Shown here piece by piece: positions 31,995-43,320 of a DNA stretch of 64,000 nt (within the stretch, counting starts at the first letter, position 1; each line of letters opens with the position of its first letter). The DNA is from Metridium senile (lineage: Eukaryota > Cnidaria > Anthozoa > Actiniaria > Metridiidae). The notes under the pieces were generated by a model. The model made no database searches, was not told the DNA's origin, and saw nothing but the letters and a program-made list of their open reading frames with translations. The translations under genes and the position numbers were made by a program. The stretch covers positions 5,501,306-5,565,305 of the forward strand of contig OX459104.1 of assembly GCA_949775045.1 (NCBI GenBank). The letters are read 5' to 3'.

Positions 31995-34659
31995 ATGGTA
32001 TTTGTACCTCATGATGAAGTCCTTTCAACGTCAGATACTTGTGGTGCTTGTAAAACCACTGAACACTATTTGCGAACTCTAAAATCAAGACTTGCTTCAC
32101 AAAATCAAGAGCAAAAAGAAAAATCAAGTCATACACGTTTTGACTATTTAAGTAAGAATGAATTAACTCAACTTCTCAGAGAAAGAACAAGTGAAATGAG
32201 ATATCTTAATGAAAAGATTAAGAGACTTGAAAAATATAGAGAAAAAATGTCAATAGTAGGAAAAACAACTGATGATGATTTTAGAGTACTATTTGAAAAA
32301 CTTAACAAAGGTATGACATCAAGGAAAGAAAAGCTAGAGAATGCTAAATGTGGCTGGAAAGGATGCAGTACAATTGACAAATTTGCTGATGTTGAGCAGT
32401 TGTATGTTCATGTGAAAACACACATTGATTCAACAGACACTGAAATTGCACCTGTTAATAGAGTGTATGAGTGTAAGTGGGAAAAGTGTGATAAAACATT
32501 TGGAAAAAAGAAGCTACTCCATAACCACATAAGAGAACACACAGGGAGTTTAAATGATCAATTTTTTGAAATATTACTTAGAGATCAAGCAAAAGCTTTA
32601 AATGTGCCAAGTAGACAAATGAGATGGCACCCATTGGTTATCAAATGGTGTTTAAGGCTTTATTCAAAGTCACACTCTGCCTATGAAGACCTTAAAGAGT
32701 TTGGATTTTTGAAACTTCCAAGTGGGCGTACACTGTCTGATTATAAAAATTTCGCTTCACACAAGTCTGGCTGGCAAACTACAACTTTACATAATATGAA
32801 AGAGGTGTTCAAAAAAGCAAAAATAGGAAAACATGGAACATTAGGGGGCCTCTTTTTTGATGAAGTGAAAATAAAAGAAGGCCTTCTTTTTAACCCTTCG
32901 ACTTTTGAACTAATTGGTTTTACTGATTTAGATGATGATGTAACAGATATAACAGATGTTTTCGAGGCCAATGGGCAAAATGAAAAAACAGTGAAAAAAA
33001 TTGCAACCCATTTTCTTCAATTCTTCTACAAGAGTCTTTTTGCGAAATTTCAGTTCCCATGTGCTTTCTTTTTGACAAGGGGTGTTACTGCACAGAAACT
33101 TAACAGAGTATTCTGGCAAGGTACCAGTTTATTACATGGATTTGGCTTCTCTATCATGCTGGCATGCTGTGATGGTGCACCAGAGAATAGGTCTTTTATG
33201 AACATGAATGGTGTAAATAAAACAAAAAGCAAATGTGACAATCCATTTTCTAAAATGCCTCTATTTTTTATATCGGATCCTCCACATCTCATAAAGAAAT
33301 TAAGAAATAACATATTCAACAGTGGTTTTAAAGACCAAAATCCTCGCTTTACTAGGACATTAAGAAAAGGGAGAAAAGACATCCTTTGGGACCATATCTA
33401 CTCTGTATATCAAAGGGACAAGAAAAGGAGGCTATTTGCAACTGATTTAAGAAGTTCACATGTACATTTGAACAACTTAAGCAAAATGAGGGTCAAACTT
33501 GCAGTTCATACACTTTCTGCAAAAGTGAGACAAGATATGGCAACTCATGAAAACAATGTTATAGAATCAACACAAGATTACATTAAGATGTGTGAGACAT
33601 TATGGAATGTTTTCAATGATGGCAAGCCACTTTATTCAGTCAATGATGCTAGGGTAGCTTCTTTAACACAAGTCCTTAACTATTTTGCAAACTGGAAAAC
33701 AGAATTAAGCCAACTCTACAAAACAAAGTCAGAGATATCTGCTCATTTTATAACATGGCAAACTATGTTTGACCTTGAGGTAAGGACGCTGTATATAAAT
33801 ATTGATACTTAAGCTATTCAATTCTTAATAGAATAGTTTACATGTATAATGAAATTCAAATAGCACCTTTCTCCCATTAAATATACCCCTCTTAAAAATT
33901 GACGATTTTTTCGATGATTTTGTTTTCAATGGCATGACTGATCACAAAACAATTGGACTCGCGTGATTGAATATCACGCTTGAGTAACTGTATGTATGTA
34001 TGTATGTAATAGATTCAAGATGACGCGTGGGTGGATACATCTATACATTCATTGTATTTTATCCACTCCAGCCTCAACTTGCTTCTGTTGAGACATCAGA
34101 TTCTGTCAAAATTGCCTACTCTGGCAGAAAAAAAGAGCACCCCTTTCAAACAGATATCCCTGTTTTTTTTTTACTTGAGAAATACCTAATTCAAACATTG
34201 AGTGACATCTAACTATACAAAAGATAATTTAAGAAGTAAGTCTCAATGACTTTCATCCAAAGCCTTTCAATATGTTACTTTTTAAATTTTTGTTTTGTTA
34301 TTTTCTAGGTGTCTGTAGATGGGCTGAAGGAACTCCTAATTCACATGCAATCTGAAGAATTTAAAAACAAATATGGAGAGTTGTACCTAATACCAAAAAG
34401 ATTAAATCAAGACATAGTTGAATCTTTCTTCTCGTCACAGAGACAAATGTGTGGAGGCTCAACAAACATGACAGCATTTACATATGGCTATAATGTTAAT
34501 GGACTTATTTCATACAGACAATCAAGACTTATCAGAAATAAGCAGACCAATGTTTATGAAGTTGAGGAATGTCTACAACTTGCAAATGCTTCAGAACACC
34601 TTCCAAAAAGAACTCCACACTCAAATACCATTGATGTCACCTGGACAGTTGAACTATAA
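31995..34659 (+). CDS. P-element-like transposase with C2H2 fingers, two exons
   Basis: Exon 1 31995-33779 (donor GAG|GTAAGG) and exon 2 34309-34659 (acceptor TTTTCTAG) join in phase 0 to give 711 aa. A leucine/charged coiled coil (about 45-115) precedes two C2H2 zinc fingers (C119-C124-H139-H143 and C160-C165-H178-H182) where P-family proteins usually have a THAP domain. Then the split RNase-H fold: D289 (LFFDEVKI), D393 (ACCDGAPEN), the SDPPHLIKKLRN motif at about 427, and, only after splicing, E633 in LNQDIVESFFSSQRQ. These match the catalytic pattern of P element and THAP9. Both exons are open, so the gene may be functional. An additional upstream exon cannot be excluded. Confidence 0.85.
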
Positions 34660-35045
34660 CAGGTACAGGAATAATGTTGAATAATCACACAGATATAAAA
34701 CTGTTGCTAATTGGACAAAATATTTATTACTTTAGTATGATTATTGAAGTCACAAAAAAATATCATTTTGATTTTATCAATGTTTGCTTGTCAATTTGGA
34801 AAGAACAATTTAGAAGACTTCAATCAAAAATAGATGGACATTTTTTTTGTGTGAGATAATCACTTGAGCACTATATGAAATTAATGTTCATAAAGTTTTC
34901 ATATTTAATATGTCTTTTCAGTCTAGAGGATGATTTCCCAAAGTAGGCCTTGCAATCATGGAGTCTTTAGCTGAAAAAAGGAAGAGGATGCTCAATTAAA
35001 AAGAAGAGTTATGACTGGGGTGGAGCTCATACATAAGATTATTGG

Positions 35046-35249
35046 AAACAGGTTGCCACTTAAATCTGTACTTTCCCATTTAAGTCTGTACTTATGCAAA
35101 TTGTGTTGATGTGTGTCAACCAATCAGAGAAGTTCACTTCAGAAATAAAATACTCTGATTGGTTGATCTGTGTGTTAAGCACACATCAACACAATTTGCA
35201 TAAGTACACATCTAAATGGGAAAGTACAGATTTAAATGGGAACCTGTTT
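35046..35249. mobile_element. Palindromic MITE, about 204 bp
   Basis: AAACAGG...CCTGTTT ends; the arms share AAATCTGTACTTTCCCATTT and ATGCAAATTGTGTTGATGTG in inverse orientation. Confidence 0.75.
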
Positions 35250-35469
35250 GGGGTGCTTATCTAAAGTTCTAAAAATACCTAACAGAGGGAAGCCCAAAAA
35301 TGTGACCACCAATAATATACTATCTTGATCATATTATGTTTATTTCCTATCTCTATATTTCTTGATTCATTTTTTCAGCCAATTACTATTGGTTTTCTCG
35401 ATCTCAAACAAGAATTAACTTTCCTAGGGAGTTTAAGCTAGTAGGTTATTATTGTATTCTCATACTTTT

Positions 35470-36098
35470 GTCTAGCCATAAGCAGAGGGGAGATTTGTAT
35501 GAGCATGCGCTAGACTGCTGAACTATTAAAAATTTGCATGACCGCAATTGCTAATCCCTAGAATGTTTACTGTGACTTTCTTAATTTGATTGGTCAAAAA
35601 GATTGTTTACCAAGGTGCAAAAGGCATTTTTACAGCAGTCAATCAAAATTTCACAATACCAACCAATTACGGTGTCACGGCGTACTCATCATGGATGTCA
35701 CATATTAGATAGTACGAAAGGCGCTTTAATACAATAACAAAATTGATATTTTGACTCATTTTCCCATTTTTACCACTAAAATTAATAGTATGGCATGAAA
35801 GGACAGTCAACTGACTGATGTTTTCTGAAATAATATTTTTTGAAGTTAGCCAAAAATTTAAAAAATTATCATGAAATTGGGAAGTGAATGAGTACATAAT
35901 GTGTTCCAGAATCAACTCAATAAAAAATTAATAAATTGTTTACCAATGTCACTACATTCTATCCAAGCAAGAAAACAACAATGATAAACAATATTAAAAA
36001 ATGTAAACATTACCCATCTTTGATGGATATCAGACAAGGTCGACAAAGTCGTGCATACTCATACAAATCTCCTCTCTACTCTGATCTAGCCATAAACT
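35470..36098. mobile_element. Candidate MITE with 40-bp inverted ends
   Basis: GGGAGATTTGTATGAGCATG near the left end is mirrored by CATACTCATACAAATCTCC near the right, and TAGCCATAA occurs outside both. No coding capacity; ends approximate. Confidence 0.45.
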
Positions 36099-36242
36099 TC
36101 AAGTAGTATTGAGATCAGATATAAGATAGGATATTTCTCTAAATATGCTGATTGGATAATGGCCAAGATAAAAGCATACAAATACATTGTTGGTAATACT
36201 TTTAGGCATCATGCTGTAAAAGGATGCACTTGAAGATTTTTA

Positions 36243-37909
36243 TCATGGGTCTGGCAGATTGTACCACAACCTTTCCCCCTCCCATTCAAGGTTTTTACAA
36301 GGAACAGAAGCAGAAGTTGATTCAACATACACAGAGTCAGTACTATATGCACTGTTTGTTGCCTTTTTTACACCTATGTGTAGCTAGGTAGGAAATGCAA
36401 CACTTAGTCTGTATATATATGCTACTTCCAACTCTGCTTACCTTGTTTGTTAAAACCAGGTTTAAAAGATATAAAAACACTGAAATGCAGTAAACTTACT
36501 TTCTCTGGGTGTTTAACTTCAATATCTCCTGTTAGTAAAACATCAATCTGCCTAGACTTTTTCTTGCCATTAAGCCCTGGCTTACCCAATGATAACAGAA
36601 GTTTTGTTAACTCTTTTCCACTGAAGTGAGAAAGAAGTTCCTTTGAGTTTGATTCCTTTGAAATTTGATGAAGACAGTATAATACGTTTTCTGGTGACTC
36701 AAAGTTTTGTCTCAAATCTGATATTATTTGAGGAGTGCTCTTATTTTTAGACATTGAGACAACAGTAGTGCCCAGTTCAGAATCTTTGGTTTGGGGATTT
36801 TGGCTTGACTTGACTACCTTTCCCTTCAAGTCTGTTCGTAAGGCACTGCTACTCTTCTGGGGTTTAAGAGCTAACTTTTCTCTAATAATCTGCTGTTTAG
36901 ATTTGACAAACATTGTACATATTTTTTCGAGGATAAACATGTTAACTTGCTTTGAGAAACCATACTTGTGTACCAATGACATCCACTCTTGCCTTAACTG
37001 CTTATTTGTAGCAAGACATTGTAAACACATTGTTACCACTTTACTACCTTGAGAGTATATGTTGGATTTAGAGAGTAGGTTTTCAACCACATCATGTAGT
37101 AAAATAAATAAATTTAAAACATTATCATTGGGTATAAATCTATAATGTCCATCTGCTTGCTTTACATCTTTGCCAAGATGAGATATAAGGTTGAGTGCTT
37201 GATTTTTGTCAACAACTAAAATCACTTTATCTCTAGGTGACTGTTTGATTTTAAGTTGATCTACTGAACTTGATTTCACTATATCTCTGGCCCTTTTGAT
37301 TGCCCAACCAGCATGGTCTTTAATAGCAAAAGATTCCATTTCATCAGGCTTTTTAAGGGGCAAAGACATTGGTGTAGATGCAAATTCGGTTATTTCTGTA
37401 GTTGAACCTATAGTACTCCAAAAATGTTGAAGTATGTGCTGTAAAACAATATCGGTGACATAACTTCTATCTAGGCTAGCCGAGGTGATGACTTTTATCC
37501 AGGCATTGTGTACAGAACAGCAGTTGGTTCTTTTTTCGTAAAAGTTTTTCTCGATTTCTATTGAACGGAGATGCTTGTTCTTTTTGTTTGATTTAAGTTC
37601 ATAGCATTGGGCAAACATTTCTGCTATTGCAAACAAAAGTTCTTTTCGCGATTCCTTGGATGCATTTTTGTTCACATTTTCAGCAAGACATCTTTCATTT
37701 TCATTATTTGATTCTGGAATACTTAATCTTTCCAATAACATATCAAACGAATCTTCAGTAACATTAGTACGAAGGAAACCTTCTTTTTTTTCTGTCTTAT
37801 GTTCTTCTACCACCTCGTCGTTTCGTTCAGGGTTATAGTCATCGGTTTCATCCTGATCAAACAATAAATCTAGGAGGTCCTGGTCACTTATTTCTGTATC
37901 AGCAGCCAT
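36243..37909 (-). CDS. Unknown 516-aa protein, two exons, partner of P-like transposase
   Basis: Exon 1 36500-37909 ends GAGAAA|GTAAGT; exon 2 36243-36383 follows a TTTCCTACCTAG acceptor. The join is phase 0 and adds 46 codons (LHIGVKKATN... to EGERLWYNLPDP). The N-terminus is very acidic (DQDLLDLLFDQDETDD); the middle is helical and rich in Lys and Leu; near residues 435-460 GKELTKLLLSLGKPGLNGKKKS looks like a SAP-type DNA-binding motif (weak). No enzyme motif, membrane span or signal peptide. I do not recognise the family. Its start codon is 45 bp from the candidate right end and it points at the transposase, so it is probably part of the transposon. Confidence 0.7.
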
Positions 37910-38009
37910 ATTTTACATTCAAATAGTTGAAATTATCTCGACTCGTTCCCAGTCCCTCGCATCACACATTTTTTGCTCGGCCCAGTCCGTTTCGCCGCCC
38001 TACCTCCAA

Positions 38010-38145
38010 GCGCCCTGAGTCCGTGTTTTACTGGTCCGTGTTTTACTGGTCCGTGTTTTACTGGTCCGTGTTTTACTGGTCCGTGTTTTACAAGTCCGTG
38101 TTGTTCGGGTCCAGTCCAGTCCAGTCTGTAGTCCAGTCCGTGGTT
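38010..38145 (+). repeat. 15-bp minisatellite
   Basis: GTCCGTGTTTTACTG repeats five times, followed by degenerate GTCCAGTCCAGTC copies to about 38143. Confidence 0.85.
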
Positions 38146-38147
38146 TA

Positions 38148-38575
38148 CAATATGCCGATTTCACTAGCATATGTTAGAATAGGGGATACAAAAGAATCAA
38201 ATAATTTATTTGCAAATCTAGCTTTTAGATGTTTAAAATCAATTTTTCTTGACAGACTGTAAAACGCATGTAATGCCTTTTCTCTAACTTGTTTTAAATG
38301 TGGCAAGAAATTCCCTCTATAGTTAAACTTAACACCTAGATACACCTACTTGCAAGAACGTTGTCATTAACATTTGAATATTTGTAATTTAGTGGATAAG
38401 GAATAAATTAAAAGTACAAAAGAAAGAGTTCTGCTTCAATGATCTTCTTTTGTGCTTTTAATTTATTCCTAATCCACTAAATTACAAATGTTCAAATGTT
38501 GTATGACAACGTTCTTGCAAGTAGGTGTAAGTATATTCATCAACAGTATTAAGGGGTTTAGAGTTTAATGTGAGT
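38148..38575 (-). pseudogene. LINE reverse-transcriptase fragment split by a MITE
   Basis: On the minus strand a frame reads LGVKFNYRGNF, VREKALHAFYSLSR and DSFVSPILTYASEIG, a post-catalytic region of a non-LTR RT. It is interrupted at 38341-38529 by the MITE. Removing the MITE and one TA rejoins VDEYTYLGVKFNY in frame. Both outer ends are truncated. Confidence 0.75.
38343..38527. mobile_element. MITE, CACCTACTTGC family, copy 2
   Basis: 185 bp from CACCTACTTGCAAGAACGTT to its inverse, with TA duplicated at 38341-38342 and 38528-38529. It lies inside the LINE fragment, which proves the target duplication. Confidence 0.9.
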
Positions 38576-38954
38576 GATTATAATTTCGAGGTCGGCATCG
38601 ACACATCGTGCAATTTTAAGGTAGTTCCGGACTCTTGCTACTGCGCATCCATTTCGCGCATCGCGTTTTTCATCATTTATTTGCGCTTTTTTGAAAATTT
38701 ATCTAAATAATATTTTAATATGAATACTTATCTATAGCTTAAGAAAGTATTATGTAATTTCATGCAACTTTGGAGGTAAAAGACATTTTTCGAAACATGC
38801 TCAGATTTTCACTACCTGTCAGATAAAATACTATAGATAAAATATAATTTTGAAGTCTTTAGTCGTAAAACTAATACAAAATAGATTTTAGGGTTTCTGG
38901 AGATGACATGCAAGGAAGGCAAATTTGACAAGTTTCAAGTTGTTTAAAATACTA

Positions 38955-41162
38955 CTTCAAAATTCCGTCTCTCTCAAAATTCCGTCTCTCCTTGAGGAAA
39001 ACAAAAAAGTCAGAAAAAAAGAAACGTTATGATTGGATCCCTCTGAGGCATAACCATGAGCTGCAGGATAAATTCAGAGTTGAGCTAAGAAACAAATTTG
39101 AATCCCTTTATGATGAGAACTCATCTCCAACGGTACAGTTTGAAGCGTTAACCAAAGCTAATGAATATGCCGCATCGGTCACGCTACCTTTAGTTAAACA
39201 GAAAAGACAAGAACGCCACAGTAATCATCCCACCATTGCCACCATACGAAGCAAAATTGATAAGCTATCAAGATCCTACCGTCTTAAAAAGTCATCAATT
39301 ACAAGAAAGCACCTTAAAGAGGAGAAAAACAAACTAAACAACGAATACAAACTACTGGAGAGCGAGAGACTCAATCAACAAATTGCAAACATTCAGCTAG
39401 ACATCCACTCTAAAAACACTGGTAATGCTTGGAAGATAATCAATTCCACCTCCAATAGAAGAATAACACCAACAGGTAAACTGAAGGGCAAGACGCCTGA
39501 AGAAAGGAAACATCAATGGTATGACCATTTTAGTAAGCTCCTTGGAACCCCAAGTTACCAAGATAACCAGGAGTTTGATGACATCCAACCTATTTATACC
39601 AACACTGGTATTGTCGAGTCTGAATTCACTATAGCTGAAGTCTCTGAAGCAACCAAACAGTTAAAGGAAGGTAAATCACCTGGTGAGGACGGGATTATGC
39701 CAGAAGTCCTCAAAAGAATTAACATCAACGACTACATTCTGAAATTTGCCAATAGACTACTGCAAGACGGAGAACTACCTGATCAACTAGCTCAAATGAA
39801 CATCCTACCTATTCCCAAATCTGGTGATCTGAGATTAACAACTAACTATCGTGGCATCGCTTTAACGTCCCTTATTGCCAAGTCCATTAACAGAATGATC
39901 TTGAACAGAATCAGACCGGTGATTGACCCGCTATTGCGTGGAAACCAATCTGGTTTTAGAAAAGGGAAATCCACATTCACACAAATACTTGCTCTGAGAA
40001 GAATTATTGAAGGTGTTCGGAAAAAGAATCTACCAGCTGTACTTGTCTTCATTGACTTTTGCAAGGCCTTTGACAGTATAGACCACAATGCCATGTTTAA
40101 GATCCTCAAGGCATATGGAATCCCTGATAACATCCACAGAGCAATTAAGTCTACGTATGAGAAATTGAAAGCTAAGGTCACAACACCTGACGGTGATACA
40201 GACTACTTCCCTATTCATGCCGGAGTTATGCAAGGCGACACACTAGCACCATTTCTCTTTTCGTCATTGTCTTAGACTTTGCACTTAGGAAGGCAATTAC
40301 TGATCATGAAGTGGAACTTGGTCTGACGCTCCAAAACCGAAGAAGTGCAAGACATCCTGCAGTGTCAATCTGCGACCTTAATTTTGCTGACGATATTGTT
40401 TTGCTGTCTAATGAAATCCAACAAGCTAGGCGACTTCTGCATCGTGTTGAAGGTGAGTGCTCAAAAGTTGGCCTCAAACTTAACGTCAAGAAAACCAAAT
40501 CAATGTTCATAAATGCCAATGTTGAAACCATCAATTCTATCAGTGGTTCTGAGATAAAACAGGCACTGACTACAACTGGAGAACAGGACTTTAAATATCT
40601 TGGAAGCTGGTGTGATAAGACAAGGGATCTACAAACAAGAAAGGCGATGGCCTGGAGAGCTCACAACAAAATGTCCAATATCTGGAAAAGTAATCTGTCA
40701 AACAACATCAAACAGCAATTCGTCCGAGCAACTACCGAAGCTATCTAACTCTACGGTTGTGCCACGTGGCCCCTCACCAAGTCTGACGAAAAATCATTAG
40801 ACGGAACCTACACCAAAATGCTCAGGAGCGTATATAATATCGCATGGAACAAAAAGATGTCAAATAGTGAACTTTATGGAAATCTGAAACCTATATCAGA
40901 AGTTATTAGAGGTCGAAGGCTCTCGCTAGCTGGCCACACTTTTCGTGATAAATCTTCACCTGCCCACCTCACTGTGACATGGCTACCTAGACATGGAAAA
41001 GCTAATGCGGGGAGACAAGCAACCACCTTCGTGGACGTACTCCTCAGAGATACAGGGCTATTAGACACTAACGAATTAGAGAGATACTTGAGGGACAGAT
41101 ATGAGTGGAAATTCCTATCCCGTGGACACTATTGTGTCTCCGACCGGAAGAAGTAAGTAAGT
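38955..41162 (+). mobile_element. 5'-truncated RTE-like LINE with 9-bp duplication
   Basis: Flanked by AAAATACTA at 38946-38954 and 41163-41171. Ends in a GTAAGTAAGT-type tandem tail, as RTE-related LINEs do. Element B shows the unoccupied site near 53100. The endonuclease region is missing. Confidence 0.85.
38992..41156 (+). pseudogene. Reverse transcriptase of RTE-like LINE, broken
   Basis: RT motifs are clear: LPIPKSGDLRLTTNYRGIAL, FIDFCKAFDSIDH (about residue 350), AGVMQGDTLAPFLF, then, after a one-base frameshift near 40258, NFADDIVLLSNE. A stop at 40746-40748 interrupts before LYGCATWPLTKS; the C-terminal region continues to 41156 (SLAGHTFRDKSSPAH). One frameshift and one stop make it inactive. 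38992 is an arbitrary start (TTG) because the 5' part is lost. Two copies of CAAAATTCCGTCTCTC stand just upstream. Confidence 0.85.
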
Positions 41163-43023
41163 AAAATACTAGAACCCAGTCCCGCGCGGACCGTTACCGT
41201 GTTTTTTGACAAAAAAAATGGATTCGGTCGCTTATAACTAGCCCATAAGTACGGTGACCCCCAATTTTTTTCTTTTTATTCAAGACTGCATTTACTATTC
41301 TTACGATTTAGAATAAAAAAAAAATATTCATTGATTGGATTTTCTGAAATTTTCCATATGCTACAACTCTATACACATGTAGGGTGAATGATTGGCGTAG
41401 AATTGTGCTTCTATGGTTCACTTATACCCATATTTGGAAGTGATTCAATGATTTTTATGACAGGAAATGTTAGATAACCCTTAGATCTATCGTTTGATAT
41501 AATCTTATGCTTTTCCTAGCAGAATGCGTTCGCATTCTCTTGAGTGCTTTGAATAAGTACTTTTGAGCAAATCATTGCAAATTATTGCAAATACCTACTT
41601 TTACTATATCTTATAACTCTATAACCAATACGGTGACCCCAATATTTTTTCACGTTTTTTGACTTGCCTAACAATGATCTATAAATGACAGGATTTATAA
41701 ACAAATTCATGTAAGAAATCCAAGTATCCGGAACTACCTTAAGAGCCGAAGTCAGGAAAAACCAAACAACTCGTGGCAACGGTCCATTTTCTGATTTCGC
41801 TCAAACTTTGCCACAGAATACATTATCATACAAGGGAAAGCAGTAAGATTTTTTTTTTGAAAAAAATATTTTTATTTTCGAGAAAATTACGATTTATTGT
41901 CGAGCCGCCGAGATCGCCGTTTTGGCGGCCTAAAATGAGGGCAACTTTGATCGTCTCGCTTACAAAGAAAAAATAAACCTTAGAAGCCAAACATCTTATA
42001 AAATTGTTGTTAAGTCTTTTAACATTCATTTGCGTGATTTTGGAAAAGTTTGCTCTAGTGCAAAGATCAAAAATAATTTTATTTACGAAGTGAGGTAATT
42101 TGACTCGTCGAAAATGTGTTTTAGATAAATATCGTTTTCACCATGCGATAAACCTTTAAATCAAACAAGATTCAGCACATTGATAGAGGAATAACTTTGC
42201 TTTCAAATGGTGTATAGATTTCTTTGGGCAAATAAATATGTGCTTCACAAGAGCTATTCAAAGGTTGGTGAAAATCGTGTTTACGTGACCTTGACCTCAC
42301 TGTTCAGACCGCGACGCATACTTCCGTTACTTGATATATTTGATAATAATTCCTAATAAAACCTCAAAAAACAATCCCAAATTGTTAGTTATTAAGCCTT
42401 GCTTACTAATTATGGTTTTACTAATGCGAAAAATAGCTGTAAAATCTACCTCTTTGCCGTTCTGCTTGTGCATCGTCTGAGTCAGTCTTTGTCGTGCCAA
42501 GTGTGGCGTCAATCGATTACTGCCGATCGCTTCCCAGGAACGTCAACAGGTCAATAGCTTAGAGGATTTAAACCATTTCTTACTGGATTTAGCCTTATAT
42601 AAACGTACAAGTGTCTGATAGTCAATTCCATGACGATCACTCGTGGTTTTAAATAGAACTTTGAACAGCACTTAGACTAAGTAAACAAACAAGTATGCTA
42701 ATAAGGAGAAGCGCACGGCCTCCAATAAAAGTATAGAGGGGGGAGGGGTGTGTAAAGTGTTGTCATCTCAGATCGTTCAAATCGTTAAACTATTTATTTT
42801 ACTTTTTACCTGATTGCTTGCTTTATTCGTCATTCAGTTTATGGGTCGGTACTATTTTTGAACGAAAAGGAAGCAAGGCCGTTGACACATTTTTTTATTT
42901 GCAATGACTCCCATCCCCTCCCCTACTCAAGAGAACTCTAGATACGTAAAAGCACTAGCTTGTTCATTCCTGCAAGATGGAAGTGTTTTGTAAGAAATTT
43001 CTATTTCCCACCCTATACTTTTC

Positions 43024-43227
43024 GAAGCACACAACATATGTGAACTGACTGCAAAGTCAAGATTGAACAAATTCTCAGTACAAATGCTTCAAGATATCTG
43101 CGACTATTTTGAACTCGAACTGATTCCTTCTATGAAGAAAAATAAACGAGTTACAAAGAAACCATACATCGATCTCATCAGTGAATTGGTGGCAAACTGC
43201 ACCTGCAGCAGTAGTTCCCAAGACTGA
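43024..43227 (+). pseudogene. Orphan exon with SAP-like C-terminus
   Basis: After a pyrimidine-rich tract and a TTCGAAG acceptor-like site, the plus strand reads LTAKSRLNKFSVQMLQDIC, then KKPYIDLISELVANCTC and a stop at 43225-43227. The helix-turn-helix spacing resembles a SAP motif at the end of a larger protein. No other exon of it is found, so it is probably a relict of the gene once carried by the foldback element. Confidence 0.4.
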
Positions 43228-43320
43228 TGTAAGTATATCATCATCCTATTTGTATATTATGTATAGCTATGACTGTTAATATTTATTGCTTCTATTGTAA
43301 TAATAATAATTATCATTTTT

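Larger units (their letters stand above)
34660..36242. other. Between the convergent genes; palindromic MITEs
   Basis: Contains an inverted-repeat element at 35046-35249 and another candidate at about 35470-36098. A TTTTCAG acceptor-like site near 34915 may belong to a 3' UTR intron of the transposase. No other coding sequence seen. Confidence 0.5.
31470..37954. mobile_element. Candidate P-like DNA transposon, two convergent genes
   Basis: A P-type transposase (plus) and an unknown gene (minus) face each other. The only inverted match I find outside both is GACTGGGAACGAGT at 31470-31483 against 37941-37954 (14 bp exact). No 8-bp target duplication is visible beside it, and the same 11-bp core also occurs elsewhere in the window, so the ends are uncertain; the element may instead begin at the palindrome. 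Confidence 0.4.
38620..41738. mobile_element. TTAA-type element A, carrying a LINE insertion
   Basis: Ends GGTAGTTCCGGA/TCCGGAACTACC are flanked by TTAA at 38616-38619 and 41739-41742. Sequence on both sides of the inserted LINE matches element B at 52445-53621. No transposase. Confidence 0.85.
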
